Shown here: positions 28,084 through 38,588 of the stretch, piece by piece
Layout of the letters: each line of letters opens with the position of its first letter
Numbering within the stretch: the stretch's first letter is position 1
NCBI GenBank assembly: GCA_031259845.1
Contig: JAIRKZ010000149.1
Coordinates: 1 to 64,000, forward strand
Length of the DNA: 64,000 nucleotides
Source: Tannerellaceae bacterium
GTDB lineage: Bacteria; Bacteroidota; Bacteroidia; Bacteroidales; Tannerellaceae
Direction of reading: 5' to 3'
Made by a program: the position numbers and the translations under genes
Notes under the pieces: generated by a model
What the model was told of the DNA's origin: nothing
Database searches by the model: none
The model's input: only the letters and a program-made list of their open reading frames with translations

Positions 28084-29094
28084 ATGTACACAGAAGAAAA
28101 AAATAAAAATATTGATGATTTGTTGGTGGAATATTTTTCCGGCAACACGAATGAGGAGTTATTGACACAATTGGAACGACAGATGGAAAAATCGGAAGAA
28201 ACTTCTGATTATGTACGTACCCAATTAGAAATATGGTTTTCTTCAGGAGTAGCCGGCAATGAATTGTCTTTTGATGCGCACAAAGCGTATATACGTTATA
28301 AACAACGGATATCTAAAGCGGGAAAACCGGAGAAAACAGCACGCGCATTTCCTTGGAAAATGCTATACCGGGCTGTGGCTGTGATATTGATTTTACTATT
28401 GCCTTTGGTGGGTTATTGGGGAGGTAAAGAAACAGTGAAGCATACTTTTGCAGATGTTGTGGTAGAGGCTCCCATGGGGTCTCAGACTAAACTTTCTTTG
28501 CCCGACGGAACGGCTGTGTGGTTGAATGCCGGTAGTAGAATTGTTTATTCACAAAGTTTTGGCGTAGATGACAGGAAATTGCGATTAGAGGGGGAAGGAT
28601 ATTTTGAAGTTGCAAAGAATGATAATAAACCTTTTGAAATAAAAACACAGGAACTGAACTTACGGGTGGTAGGGACTAAATTTAATTTAAAAAACTATCC
28701 GGATGATGAAGAGGTAACTGTAAATTTACTGGAAGGTAGGGTTGCCCTGACAAATATTCTGAAAGCGATGCCGGAACTTTATTTGGAACCAGAGGAAAGA
28801 ATCGTGCTCAACAAGCGGACAGGAATAATAAAGAAATCAAAGACCGATGTGACGAACGCCAACGCATGGGGCAGAAATGAATTGTACTTTGATGAGGAAC
28901 TGCTGGAGGATATAGCTAAGAAATTGATGCGCAGTTTCGATGTGAAGATAGAAGTGGCAGACACTCTGCGCAATAAACGTTTCTATGGCTATTTTAAAAT
29001 TACAGGGAATAGTGTGGATGATGTGCTTAAGGCAATGGCGTCTACCAATCAGATGAAATACGCATATAAAAATGATATATATATATTGTATTAA
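28084..29094 (+). CDS. FecR family anti-sigma factor
   Basis: Single TM helix, EAPMGSQTKLSLPDGTAVWLNAGSRIVYSQSF and a C-terminal NSVDDVLKAMASTNQMKYAY domain. Confidence 0.93.
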   Translation: MYTEEKNKNIDDLLVEYFSGNTNEELLTQLERQMEKSEETSDYVRTQLEIWFSSGVAGNELSFDAHKAYIRYKQRISKAGKPEKTARAFPWKMLYRAVAVILILLLPLVGYWGGKETVKHTFADVVVEAPMGSQTKLSLPDGTAVWLNAGSRIVYSQSFGVDDRKLRLEGEGYFEVAKNDNKPFEIKTQELNLRVVGTKFNLKNYPDDEEVTVNLLEGRVALTNILKAMPELYLEPEERIVLNKRTGIIKKSKTDVTNANAWGRNELYFDEELLEDIAKKLMRSFDVKIEVADTLRNKRFYGYFKITGNSVDDVLKAMASTNQMKYAYKNDIYILY

Positions 29095-29195
29095 ATTGTA
29101 TTAATAAGAATGATTTTTTTTGTTAAACCTTAAAGAGTAATTGCATGAAACAGAGACTTTCCGGTTAACCGAGAAAAGGCGCTTTGATAATAGAA

Positions 29196-29230
29196 AAAAT
29201 CGGAGGATGTGACCGCATCCCCCGGATTTT
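29196..29230. terminator. hairpin between fecR-like and susC-like genes (possible attenuator)
   Basis: AAAATCGGAGGATG-tgacc-GCATCCCCCGGATTTT imperfect stem ending in TTTT. Confidence 0.4.
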
Positions 29231-29336
29231 GAATGTTAAGAGCAGCCTGCAGGCAGCCTGTTTTAATACTTATACCAGGCAAAGATAGCGATTCTTTAGA
29301 ATCAATTAATTATTTAATCAAAAAATCAAGAGATTT

Positions 29337-32300
29337 ATGGAATATATAAAAAGGGTTATATTTATAGCCTCAGTAATACTTTGCATTAACCTATCGGCTT
29401 TTTCTCAATCCATATCATTGAATAACAATGATATAACGATAAAAGAAGCGATAGAACAACTTAAAAAAACATCGGGATATTCATTTGTGTTTTCATCGGT
29501 AGATATAGATACATCAAAGCACATTTCTTTGTCATTGGAAGACGCCACTGTAGATGAAGCCGTGCAACAGATTTTGCAAGGGCAAAAAGATATTGCTTAC
29601 GAAATATCGGGTAAAAAGATTATTCTTAAGAAAACGACATCTGTTCTTACGGTCGGAAATAAAGAAAAGATCACAGGGCGTGTCATTGATGGAAATGGCG
29701 ATCCGATTATTGGCGCTACCATTGTGCTGAAAGGTGCCACCACAGGTACTATAACTGACATAGATGGTTATTTTTCTTTGGATGCGGTTTCAGATTCGAT
29801 ATTAGAAATATCTTACATTGGTTATCAGACGCAACAATTGAAAGCGGTTGCAGGAAGCATACTTGTTGTTTCTTTGAAAGAAAACGCACAATTGCTTGAT
29901 GAGGTGGTTGTTATCGGTTATGGGACGACAACGCGTAAGGACTTTACGGGCTCCGTATCGTCTATGAAACTGGAGAATTCGCCTGTGGCGCTGGTATCCA
30001 ACACGAATGCTTTGGAAGCACTGAAAGGGTCTGTCGGCGGATTAGATATCGGCGCTACTAATATGGCCGGAGAGCAACCCTCCATGTTGATGCGCGGACA
30101 AAACTCAATCTCAGGTAATAATGACCCGCTGCTGATTGTGGATGGCGTGATTTTCTTGGGTAATCTGAATGATATCAATCCGAACGATATAGCAATAATC
30201 GATGTGTTGAAAGACGCCTCTTCAGCGGCGGCGTATGGTTCACGATCGGCTAACGGTGTGATTGCCATTACGACCAAACGTGGTAAGTCCGGCAAACCGG
30301 TAATTAACTTGAATGTGACAGGCACGATGCAATCCTGGCATCGCCAACCGGAATTCATGGATGGAGAAAGCTACCTGCAGATGCTTCACGATAAGAACGG
30401 TACTACCGTAGAATCATTGAGCACACAGCAAAGGACAAACTATGAAGCCGGAAATGAAACTAATTGGTTGGACGAAATTTCCCGCAAGGGCTGGTTACAA
30501 GACTATCAGGTGTCTGTGTCGGGTGCAGGAGAGAAGATGAATTATTACCTGTCGACCTCTTATACGGATAATAAAGGTATCATAATCGGCGATGATTTCT
30601 CGCGTATCACCATGATGGCAAAGATCAGTACGGATATTACAGACTGGTTGAAAATAGGTGCGGACGCTTCTTATACTTATTCTGATTACTCTGGCGTGGG
30701 CGCTGAGTACAACAGAGCGGTTCTTCTTGGCCCGTACGATGTGATGTATAGAAAAGGCGTTGATTTGTTGGAGAGATACCCTTTGGGCTCTAATACATTT
30801 GAGAATCCGTTGTGGAAAGACCAATCCGGCATGTATGACAATTTGGATATCAGACGTAATTTCCGCATCAACGCACACGCAGTTGTAAAACTACCTTGGG
30901 TGAAAGGGCTGAGTTATCGCGTCAACTATTCTGCTTACATGAATGTGAATGATGGGGCGGAATTCTATCATGAGGGTTATTATGCGCCATTAGGCGCTTA
31001 TGACGACGACTCGCGTTATTCTGACGAAACGGTTTATTCCATGTTGGGTTCAACAAACGGTTATTACCAGAACGCCAAGACAGACAGCTGGGTAGTAGAT
31101 AATATATTGAACTACAAAAACACATTTGGTAATCATTCCATCGATTTGACGGCTGTTGCCACTCGTGACAGTAAGCTCGACAGGTGGGACAAGATGGAAG
31201 GGCGTGATTATGTAGCCAATGGTAATACAAATTTAGGTTATGACGGATTGCAGTATGCCACTACGCAGAAAACGAACACAGGTATTACCCGCCGCCGGAA
31301 TGCCGGCTATTTCGCCCGTGGTTCTTACTCTTACGATGACAGATATTATTTAACGGCTTCGTATCGCAGGGACGGCGCTTCTGTATTTGGCGAAGATAAC
31401 AAATGGGGTAACTTTTTCGCCTTTGGCGGCGCTTACCGTATCACTCGCGAAGACTTTATGAAGGATGTTAAGTTTTTGAACGACTTGAAATTGAAATTAT
31501 CTTGGGGTAGAAACGGTAATCAGGGTATCAGCCCTTACGGCACGCTCTCCGGAGCAGTTATCGGTCCGGGTGGGGGTATTGCCTATCCATTTGGAAATTC
31601 TACCGTTCCTTCGTTTGGCATCAGACAGAGTTCATTGGGGAATAGTAGCCTCGGGTGGGAAACAACCGATTCATGGAACGTTGGATTTGAATCGACTTGG
31701 TTGGACAATCGCCTGTTTGTCAACATGGACGTTTATTTGTCAAAAACTACCGACCAGATATTTAACCGTACGATTCCTTCCATGACCGGTTTTGAATCTA
31801 TGATGTCTACGATGGGCGAAGTGGCCAATCGTGGTGTAGAATTCAGTATTCACTCGGTAAACATTAAGAACAAGGACTGGAGATGGGATACCAATCTTAC
31901 TTTCTGGCTGAACCGCAACAAACTGGTTCGTTTGTATGGTGAAGATTTAGATGGCGATGGCAAGGAAGATGATGATTTGGGCAACAACTTGTTCATCGGC
32001 CACTCTATCCATTCCATTTACGGTTACAAGGTTGCCGGCATTGTACAGAAGGATGATACGGAATACATACAGGCTAACGGCGCTATTTCCGGTAATCCGA
32101 AGTATGTTGATATGGATGGTAATGGAACAATCGGTGTGGAAGATCGTACCATACTGGGTACGTCGGATTCCCGTTTCAGGATGAGTTTGTCGAATACCCT
32201 TTCATGGAAGAATTTAGAACTGTATTTTATGTTGACTGGTACGTTCGGAGGAAATGAATATTATGTAAGTGAAAACATGCCGGCTTTCCTTGCTGGCGGC

Positions 32301-32642
32301 GGTGGCGGTGGAGCTTACTCCAACAATATGTATATACCTTATTGGACAGAAGATCGTCCGGGCAACAAATACCCTGCGGCGAACTTTGGAGGAGACGGAC
32401 GCTTCAAGGGTCTGCAAAGCCGTGCGTTTGTACGCTTACAGGACGTCACATTGTCTTATACCGTCAATTCTGCTAAAATAAAGAATTTAGGCGTCAATAA
32501 TCTGAGGATATTTTTCACCGGCAAGAATTTGTTCACGATTACGGGTTGGGAGAATGGAGACCCGGAGTTGGGCAACACCATTTTGTCCGCTACGTATCCT
32601 ATCTCTACAAACCTCTCTTTGGGTGCAAATATCAGTTTCTAA
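29337..32642 (+). CDS. SusC/RagA family TonB-linked outer-membrane protein with N-terminal STN domain
   Basis: STN region SISLNNNDITIKEAIEQLKKTSGYSFVFSS, carboxypeptidase-D-like domain, TonB-box-like DEVVVIGYGTTTRKDFTGSVSS, plug and barrel. Confidence 0.96.
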   Translation: MEYIKRVIFIASVILCINLSAFSQSISLNNNDITIKEAIEQLKKTSGYSFVFSSVDIDTSKHISLSLEDATVDEAVQQILQGQKDIAYEISGKKIILKKTTSVLTVGNKEKITGRVIDGNGDPIIGATIVLKGATTGTITDIDGYFSLDAVSDSILEISYIGYQTQQLKAVAGSILVVSLKENAQLLDEVVVIGYGTTTRKDFTGSVSSMKLENSPVALVSNTNALEALKGSVGGLDIGATNMAGEQPSMLMRGQNSISGNNDPLLIVDGVIFLGNLNDINPNDIAIIDVLKDASSAAAYGSRSANGVIAITTKRGKSGKPVINLNVTGTMQSWHRQPEFMDGESYLQMLHDKNGTTVESLSTQQRTNYEAGNETNWLDEISRKGWLQDYQVSVSGAGEKMNYYLSTSYTDNKGIIIGDDFSRITMMAKISTDITDWLKIGADASYTYSDYSGVGAEYNRAVLLGPYDVMYRKGVDLLERYPLGSNTFENPLWKDQSGMYDNLDIRRNFRINAHAVVKLPWVKGLSYRVNYSAYMNVNDGAEFYHEGYYAPLGAYDDDSRYSDETVYSMLGSTNGYYQNAKTDSWVVDNILNYKNTFGNHSIDLTAVATRDSKLDRWDKMEGRDYVANGNTNLGYDGLQYATTQKTNTGITRRRNAGYFARGSYSYDDRYYLTASYRRDGASVFGEDNKWGNFFAFGGAYRITREDFMKDVKFLNDLKLKLSWGRNGNQGISPYGTLSGAVIGPGGGIAYPFGNSTVPSFGIRQSSLGNSSLGWETTDSWNVGFESTWLDNRLFVNMDVYLSKTTDQIFNRTIPSMTGFESMMSTMGEVANRGVEFSIHSVNIKNKDWRWDTNLTFWLNRNKLVRLYGEDLDGDGKEDDDLGNNLFIGHSIHSIYGYKVAGIVQKDDTEYIQANGAISGNPKYVDMDGNGTIGVEDRTILGTSDSRFRMSLSNTLSWKNLELYFMLTGTFGGNEYYVSENMPAFLAGGGGGGAYSNNMYIPYWTEDRPGNKYPAANFGGDGRFKGLQSRAFVRLQDVTLSYTVNSAKIKNLGVNNLRIFFTGKNLFTITGWENGDPELGNTILSATYPISTNLSLGANISF

Positions 32643-32662
32643 ACTTAATACTTTGACGAATC

Positions 32663-34450
32663 ATGAATATTCTTAAAAATAAAATCAATATCGGATTGAC
32701 CGTTTTGTCTGTTATCATGGCAAGCGGTTGTAACGATGATGCTTTCTTGCGGGAAAGTCCGGAATCTTCCTATGCGGTAGAAAATGTTTTCAAAAGTTCC
32801 AATCAAGTGAGGCAGGTGGTTACCTCTTGCTATGAGAAAGTACGTGATATTTTTTGTACTTCTGCTCCTATGTTCTTCTCTCCGAGACATTATTATATGG
32901 GAAGTAACGGTACGGATATGTTTGATGTGCCCAACGGTCGCGATGCGCAGAGCATGAATGATTATAGTAAACTGGCGGCGGACTTTGACATCTACAAACA
33001 AGTGTACAATAACTTTTACAATTTGGTTTCTCAAGCCAATCTGGCCATATCTGCCGCCGGGGAAGTGGCGTGGGGTTCCGAGGACGACAAAGTTCAAACG
33101 TTGGCAGAAGCCCATTTCTTTAGAGCCTATGCTTATATGAACTTGGGCGAGTTGTATGGTGGCGTTCCTTTGGTGACGGAGCGCATTACGTCTCCGCGTT
33201 ACGACTTCCGGCGCAGTAGTCGTGTGGAAACATATCAGCTTGCCATAGACGACATGGAGAACTATGCCTTGGCTCTTCCGCAAACCCATGCCGATGCCGG
33301 CCGTTTAGTAAAGGGCGTTGTTCAGCATTACTTGTGTCAGCTTTATATAGACGAGGGCGTGGCGTTGCAAGAAGAAGGAAAAGACGGAACAGCTTCTTTT
33401 CTCAAGGCCGGGGAGTATGCCGACGCAGTAATAGACGGTGGCATTTATAACTTGATGATGAATCGTTTCGGCGCCCGCCAGCATGAGAACCCTGTTTATT
33501 ATTACGCCACAAGCATGCAGGAGAAGACGCCCGAACACACGTATGAATCTGCCGGCGTACATATCGAGGGTAATGTGTTCTGGGACTTGTTCCAAGAAGG
33601 CAATCAGGATTATCAAAACGGCAACACGGAAGCCATTTGGGTGGCCCAGATGAGTTTAGACCTTTGTCAACAAGGATATGACGCCAATCGTATGGCTCAT
33701 TCTTGCAATTACAGTCCGGTAGCCCGCGATGTTCAAGGTGAACTGATGGGTAGTTTGGAGGATGTGGGCGGCGAAGGTGTTACAGCCGTGATGCCTACTT
33801 GGTACACACGCGACATCATTTACGAAGGAAAATGGGGTGATGACATACGTAACTCCGAGGCGGTGTTCAGAAGAACCTTTGTAGGTAACCAAAAGAACGG
33901 ACAGTACTATGGTAAAATTGCTCCTTGGGATGTGTTACATAAGGTGAAAAACGGTATGAAAGACCGACAAGCCGAAACATATCTGTTCCCTATTTCCTGC
34001 AAGATTGCCACAGATAAATATACCGGCTACATGGCAGGTCTGGATGGTAGCTATTCATTTCTCTACAGGGATGATTATCTGGTACGTCTGCCGGAAACGA
34101 TCTTGTTGCGCGCGGAAGTAAAATGGCGTTTGGGCGACAATGGCGGCGCTGCTGCCGATATCAACAAACTGAGAGAAAGGGCTCAATGCAGCTACATGGT
34201 TACAGCTTCCGACGTAAGTTTAGACTTGATATTGGATGAGCGCGCCCGTGAACTGGCGTATGAAGAACATCGCTGGAACACACTGCTTCGTGTGGGAGGA
34301 ACTATAGCCATAGACCGCATTAAAAAATATGCTTACTGGGATGTGGCGCGTACGTCTCTTGCCAGCAAGAAATTCAATTTGTGGCCCATTCCCCAAAGCG
34401 TGATTGATACAAACAAGGACGTCAAGCTGGAACAGAATCCGGGTTGGTAA
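32663..34450 (+). CDS. RagB/SusD family nutrient-binding lipoprotein
   Basis: Lipobox MASGCNDD, FFRAYAYMNLGELYGGVPLVTE, ERARELAYEEHRWNTLLRVG, C-terminal LWPIPQSVIDTNKDVKLEQNPGW. Confidence 0.96.
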   Translation: MNILKNKINIGLTVLSVIMASGCNDDAFLRESPESSYAVENVFKSSNQVRQVVTSCYEKVRDIFCTSAPMFFSPRHYYMGSNGTDMFDVPNGRDAQSMNDYSKLAADFDIYKQVYNNFYNLVSQANLAISAAGEVAWGSEDDKVQTLAEAHFFRAYAYMNLGELYGGVPLVTERITSPRYDFRRSSRVETYQLAIDDMENYALALPQTHADAGRLVKGVVQHYLCQLYIDEGVALQEEGKDGTASFLKAGEYADAVIDGGIYNLMMNRFGARQHENPVYYYATSMQEKTPEHTYESAGVHIEGNVFWDLFQEGNQDYQNGNTEAIWVAQMSLDLCQQGYDANRMAHSCNYSPVARDVQGELMGSLEDVGGEGVTAVMPTWYTRDIIYEGKWGDDIRNSEAVFRRTFVGNQKNGQYYGKIAPWDVLHKVKNGMKDRQAETYLFPISCKIATDKYTGYMAGLDGSYSFLYRDDYLVRLPETILLRAEVKWRLGDNGGAAADINKLRERAQCSYMVTASDVSLDLILDERARELAYEEHRWNTLLRVGGTIAIDRIKKYAYWDVARTSLASKKFNLWPIPQSVIDTNKDVKLEQNPGW

Positions 34451-34466
34451 TTAAGTAACATATTAG

Positions 34467-34500
34467 AACAGGTACCCGTTTTATCCTGCGGGTACCTGTT
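34467..34500 (+). terminator. 12-bp perfect hairpin between susD and the first GH78
   Basis: AACAGGTACCCG-10 nt-CGGGTACCTGTT. Confidence 0.5.
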
Positions 34501-34518
34501 TGTTAATAACTTGTAGTT

Positions 34519-37158
34519 ATGAAAAAAATTATTCTGTTTATAGTATCTGGCTTGATGGGTGTCCATATCTTATCTGCATCTTCTATTTTACTTAAAGACT
34601 TGCGTTGCGAGAATTTGAAGAATCCTATAGGTATAGACAACACGGCGCCGCATTTCAGTTGGAAAGTGTTGTGCGATGTGCCTATGCGGCAACAGTTTTA
34701 TGAGATACAAGCAGCTACAGACAGCATACAATTGTATCAAGGGAAGGCAGATTTGTGGGATTCAGGAAAAACAAACTCCAATGCTTCGGTCATGATTCCT
34801 TATCAGGGTAAAGAATTGAACTCACGTATGCTATGTTATTGGCGTGTACGCGTGGGTAATGAAAGGGGAGATATTTCAGAATGGAGCCCCATTCAACGGT
34901 TTGCTGTCGGCGTACTGGAGAATGACGCTTTGCGAGGAAAGTTTATCAGCCTTGCCGGAGGAAATGTGTCTTCACCGTTATTGAGAAAATCATTTACTAT
35001 TGAAAAAGTAGGTACGACCTTTCTGCATGTCAATTCTTTAGGCTATCATGAAGTGTATGTCAATGGAAAGAAAGCGGATGATTCTATCTTGAATCCGGCC
35101 GTCTCTCAACTGAATAAACGCTCGTTAATTGTTACGTATGATATCACACCGTTCCTGAAAAAGGGAGATAACGAATTACTTCTTTGGTTAGGAAAAGGTT
35201 GGTACAAGAAAACAACTTTTAAGGCTGAACATGACGGTCCTGTTGTAAGGGTGGAAATGGATGTTCTGAAAAACGACAACTGGGAACCGTTGCTTGTAAC
35301 GGATGCTACCTGGCAAGGTCGTGAAAGCGGATATTCTGATACCGGCTCCTGGAATGCGTTGCGATTTGGCGGAGAGCGGATAGACGCTCGTATGCTTCCC
35401 TCCGGATTGACTGTTGAAGAACTGGATAAATTGCAATGGACGGCAACGGCAGCGGTGACGGTGAATGACCGCAAAGCATCTCCGCAAATGTGTGAATCGA
35501 ATAAAATCCAGGAAATAGTAACTCCCAAAACTATCACGCTTCTTGATAATAATACATGGCTGATTGATATGGGGAAGGTATTGACGGGATGGTTCGAGTT
35601 GCAAATTCCTCAAATGTCCGAAGGGCATGCGATTACGGCGTCATATAGTGATTTTATGAAAACCGATGGTTCTATAGATGAGCAAGGCGAGAGCGATAAA
35701 TATATTGCTTCCGGTAAGGTTGGCGACGTTTTTCGTAATAAATTCCATTATCATGCTTTCCGTTATGTCAAGATTTCTAATCTGCCTGATAGACCACAGA
35801 TGGCTCAAATAAAGGCTTATTTAGTACATGGAGACTATCATTCTGCATCAACCTTTGTTTGTTCGGATACAGATTTGAATGCCATACATGATATGGTGAA
35901 CTATACGTTAAAGTGCCTTGTCTTAAGTGGGTATATGGTGGATTGTCCACACTTGGAACGTGCCGGTTACGGAGGCGACGGCAACTCGTCCACACAGATA
36001 TTTCAGACCATGTACGATGCCGCTCCTACCTTTGTCAACTGGTTGCAGGCATGGAAAGATGTCATGCAGAAAGATGGCGGTCTGCCTCACGTGGCTCCTG
36101 CCGGCGGTGGCGGCGGTGGTCCTTACTGGTGCGGATTCATCGTGCTGGCTCCCTGGCGTGCATATGTGAACTATGGCGACAGCCGCTTGTTGGAGCGTTG
36201 TTACGGCAGCATGAAGAAGTGGTTCGGCTATGTGGACAAGTACACAGTGAACGGCTTGCTGAAACGCTGGCCCGATACGCCTTATCGTGATTGGTATTTG
36301 GGAGACTGGTTGGCTCCTGCGGGAGTGGATAGCGGCAATCAGGCATCTATAGATTTGGTGAACAACTGTTTCATTAGCGACTGTCTGGATGCTATATGCA
36401 AAATAGCGACGGTGTTAGGATATGAAAACGAAGCGAAATCATTTGCTGTACGTAAAGAGAAACTGAATACTTTGATTCATCAAACATTCTATAACAATGA
36501 AGAAAATATCTATGCGACAGGCTCGCAACTTGATATGGCTTATCCGATGCTGGTGGGGGCTGTTCCCGACAGACTGTATGCTTCGGTAAGAGAACAATTG
36601 AAGAAACGTACGGAAGAACAATACAAAGGACACATTGGCGTTGGCCTGGTGGGTGTTCCCATTCTGACAGATTGGGCTATCCGGAATAAAGAAGCTGACT
36701 TTATGTATCATTTATTGAAGCAGCCTGATTATCCGGGCTATTTACACATGCTGAACAATGGCGCGACTACCACTTGGGAATATTGGAATGGAGAACGTAG
36801 CCGTGTGCATAATTGTTACAACGGCGTCGGCAATTGGTTTTATCAGGCTGTAGGCGGCATTCTCCCTGACGAGGACAATCCTGGCTACCGTCATTTCTTC
36901 ATAGACCCGCAAGTTCCTGAAAGAGTTACTTGGGCGCATACTTCTAAAGAGACGCCTTATGGCGCCGTAGTGGTCAACTGGCGGCAAAAAGAAGAGCTTC
37001 GTAGCTTGCATATTGTTTTGCCTGTAGGAGTAAAGGCTAGTGTTGTTGTCCCGGAAAATGCTGTTGATTGTTGTTTGAATGGTAAAAAAATGGAATTACC
37101 GGATGATTGCCTATTGTTGGAAACCGGAACCAGCGAAGTGAAATTCTTATTGAAATGA
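34519..37158 (+). CDS. alpha-L-rhamnosidase (GH78)
   Basis: DLRCENLKNPIGIDNTAPHFSWKV, DCPHLERAGYGGDGNSSTQ, WYLGDWLAPAG and TTTWEYWNG motifs. Confidence 0.92.
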   Translation: MKKIILFIVSGLMGVHILSASSILLKDLRCENLKNPIGIDNTAPHFSWKVLCDVPMRQQFYEIQAATDSIQLYQGKADLWDSGKTNSNASVMIPYQGKELNSRMLCYWRVRVGNERGDISEWSPIQRFAVGVLENDALRGKFISLAGGNVSSPLLRKSFTIEKVGTTFLHVNSLGYHEVYVNGKKADDSILNPAVSQLNKRSLIVTYDITPFLKKGDNELLLWLGKGWYKKTTFKAEHDGPVVRVEMDVLKNDNWEPLLVTDATWQGRESGYSDTGSWNALRFGGERIDARMLPSGLTVEELDKLQWTATAAVTVNDRKASPQMCESNKIQEIVTPKTITLLDNNTWLIDMGKVLTGWFELQIPQMSEGHAITASYSDFMKTDGSIDEQGESDKYIASGKVGDVFRNKFHYHAFRYVKISNLPDRPQMAQIKAYLVHGDYHSASTFVCSDTDLNAIHDMVNYTLKCLVLSGYMVDCPHLERAGYGGDGNSSTQIFQTMYDAAPTFVNWLQAWKDVMQKDGGLPHVAPAGGGGGGPYWCGFIVLAPWRAYVNYGDSRLLERCYGSMKKWFGYVDKYTVNGLLKRWPDTPYRDWYLGDWLAPAGVDSGNQASIDLVNNCFISDCLDAICKIATVLGYENEAKSFAVRKEKLNTLIHQTFYNNEENIYATGSQLDMAYPMLVGAVPDRLYASVREQLKKRTEEQYKGHIGVGLVGVPILTDWAIRNKEADFMYHLLKQPDYPGYLHMLNNGATTTWEYWNGERSRVHNCYNGVGNWFYQAVGGILPDEDNPGYRHFFIDPQVPERVTWAHTSKETPYGAVVVNWRQKEELRSLHIVLPVGVKASVVVPENAVDCCLNGKKMELPDDCLLLETGTSEVKFLLK

Positions 37159-37162
37159 AAAT

Positions 37163-38542
37163 ATGAAAAAAAATATATGTGTGTGTGTTTGTCTGTTATT
37201 GGGGATTAGTGGGATAAAGGCCCAAAGTATTCCTGTTTTTAAGGATGGCGACAGGGTGGCATTTGTTGGAAATAGCATTACTTGCGGAGGGCATTACCAT
37301 TCTTATATCTGGTTGTATTATATGACCCGTTTCCCCAACCTGCGCATTGAAATATTTAATGAAGGGATTGGAGGAGATGACGCGCGTTTGATGTCAAAAC
37401 GTTTGGATAAGGTTTTTGAACACAAACCTACTGTGCTGGCATTAACTTTTGGAATGAATGATACAGGATATATGGATTTTACTCTTCCCGAAAATCAAAC
37501 GACCGGCGATAAAAATGTGATAACGGCTTGCAATGCTTATCAAGATATAGAGAAGGTTTACAAGCAACATTCGGAAGTAAGTAAAATACTCATAGGCGGA
37601 TCTCCTTACGATGAAACGACGCGTTTTAATAAGGTTCCTTTTCCTGGCAAGAATAAATATATGCAGGATATTTCAGATTTTCTGGAGAAGAGGGCGGAGG
37701 CAAACCGATGGGGCTATGTGGATTTCAATCGCCCAATGGTTAAGATTAACCAACGCGAACAACAAAAGGATTCTACTTATACCTTATGTGGTACTGATCG
37801 GGTTCATCCTACTACAGATGGTCACATGGTGATGGCTTGTCTTTTTTTGAAAGCGCAGGGATTGACCGGAAAACCTGTTGCCGACATCCGTATAGATGCG
37901 ATGACCAACAAGGTAAACCGTTCGGAAAACTGTCAGATTAATGATCTTGTCGTTACGAACGATAGTATTCGCTTTACCTATTTGGCTAATTCATTGCCTT
38001 ATCCGATAGACTGTTCACCTTATAACGGTGAAAAAAAGACACAGGCTGATGCTTTGAAAGTAATCCCTTTTATGGATGAAATGAATTGGGAAGGTCTGAC
38101 GGTAGATGGGTTGCCGGATGGTTACTGGTTGTTGAAAATAGACGGGAAGATCATCGCACGCTTGAATGCCCGAGAATTACAGCGTGGCATCAATATGGCT
38201 GTTTATGGTAATACGCCTCAAAATGAGCAGGCTCAGAAAATACGTTTCATGAATGAACAACGCTGGTTCATAGAACGTGAAATTCGTGAATACTATTGGA
38301 TTGAATACAATTTGATGCGTGATAAAGGAATGTTGTGGGCTGACAACGATGCAGCGGTTGATACATTGCGCAAGTACCGTAAGATTGATCCATTTGTAAA
38401 TATGTTGAAGGATTACTGGCTACGCTACATGAACAAGGGAATCCGTACCGACGGTGAGCAGGAACAGCAAAATTTGCAGGAACGTATCTATCAGGAGAAC
38501 AAGCCACAGACCTTGAAAGTAGTTTTAGTCAGGGTTCACTGA
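37163..38542 (+). CDS. SGNH/GDSL-type hydrolase (possible carbohydrate esterase)
   Basis: RVAFVGNSITCGGHYHSYI (block I), GGDDAR, TFGMNDTGY (block III), DRVHPTTDGHMVMA (block V). Confidence 0.9.
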   Translation: MKKNICVCVCLLLGISGIKAQSIPVFKDGDRVAFVGNSITCGGHYHSYIWLYYMTRFPNLRIEIFNEGIGGDDARLMSKRLDKVFEHKPTVLALTFGMNDTGYMDFTLPENQTTGDKNVITACNAYQDIEKVYKQHSEVSKILIGGSPYDETTRFNKVPFPGKNKYMQDISDFLEKRAEANRWGYVDFNRPMVKINQREQQKDSTYTLCGTDRVHPTTDGHMVMACLFLKAQGLTGKPVADIRIDAMTNKVNRSENCQINDLVVTNDSIRFTYLANSLPYPIDCSPYNGEKKTQADALKVIPFMDEMNWEGLTVDGLPDGYWLLKIDGKIIARLNARELQRGINMAVYGNTPQNEQAQKIRFMNEQRWFIEREIREYYWIEYNLMRDKGMLWADNDAAVDTLRKYRKIDPFVNMLKDYWLRYMNKGIRTDGEQEQQNLQERIYQENKPQTLKVVLVRVH

Positions 38543-38588
38543 CCATAAAAAAAGAAAATATTATAAGAAAAATGAGAAGTAATAAATC

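Noticed and set aside
35913-36290. 125-aa and 80-aa ORFs inside the GH78 gene
   Set aside because: Out-of-frame overlaps within a well-supported GH78 CDS in a GC-rich patch.
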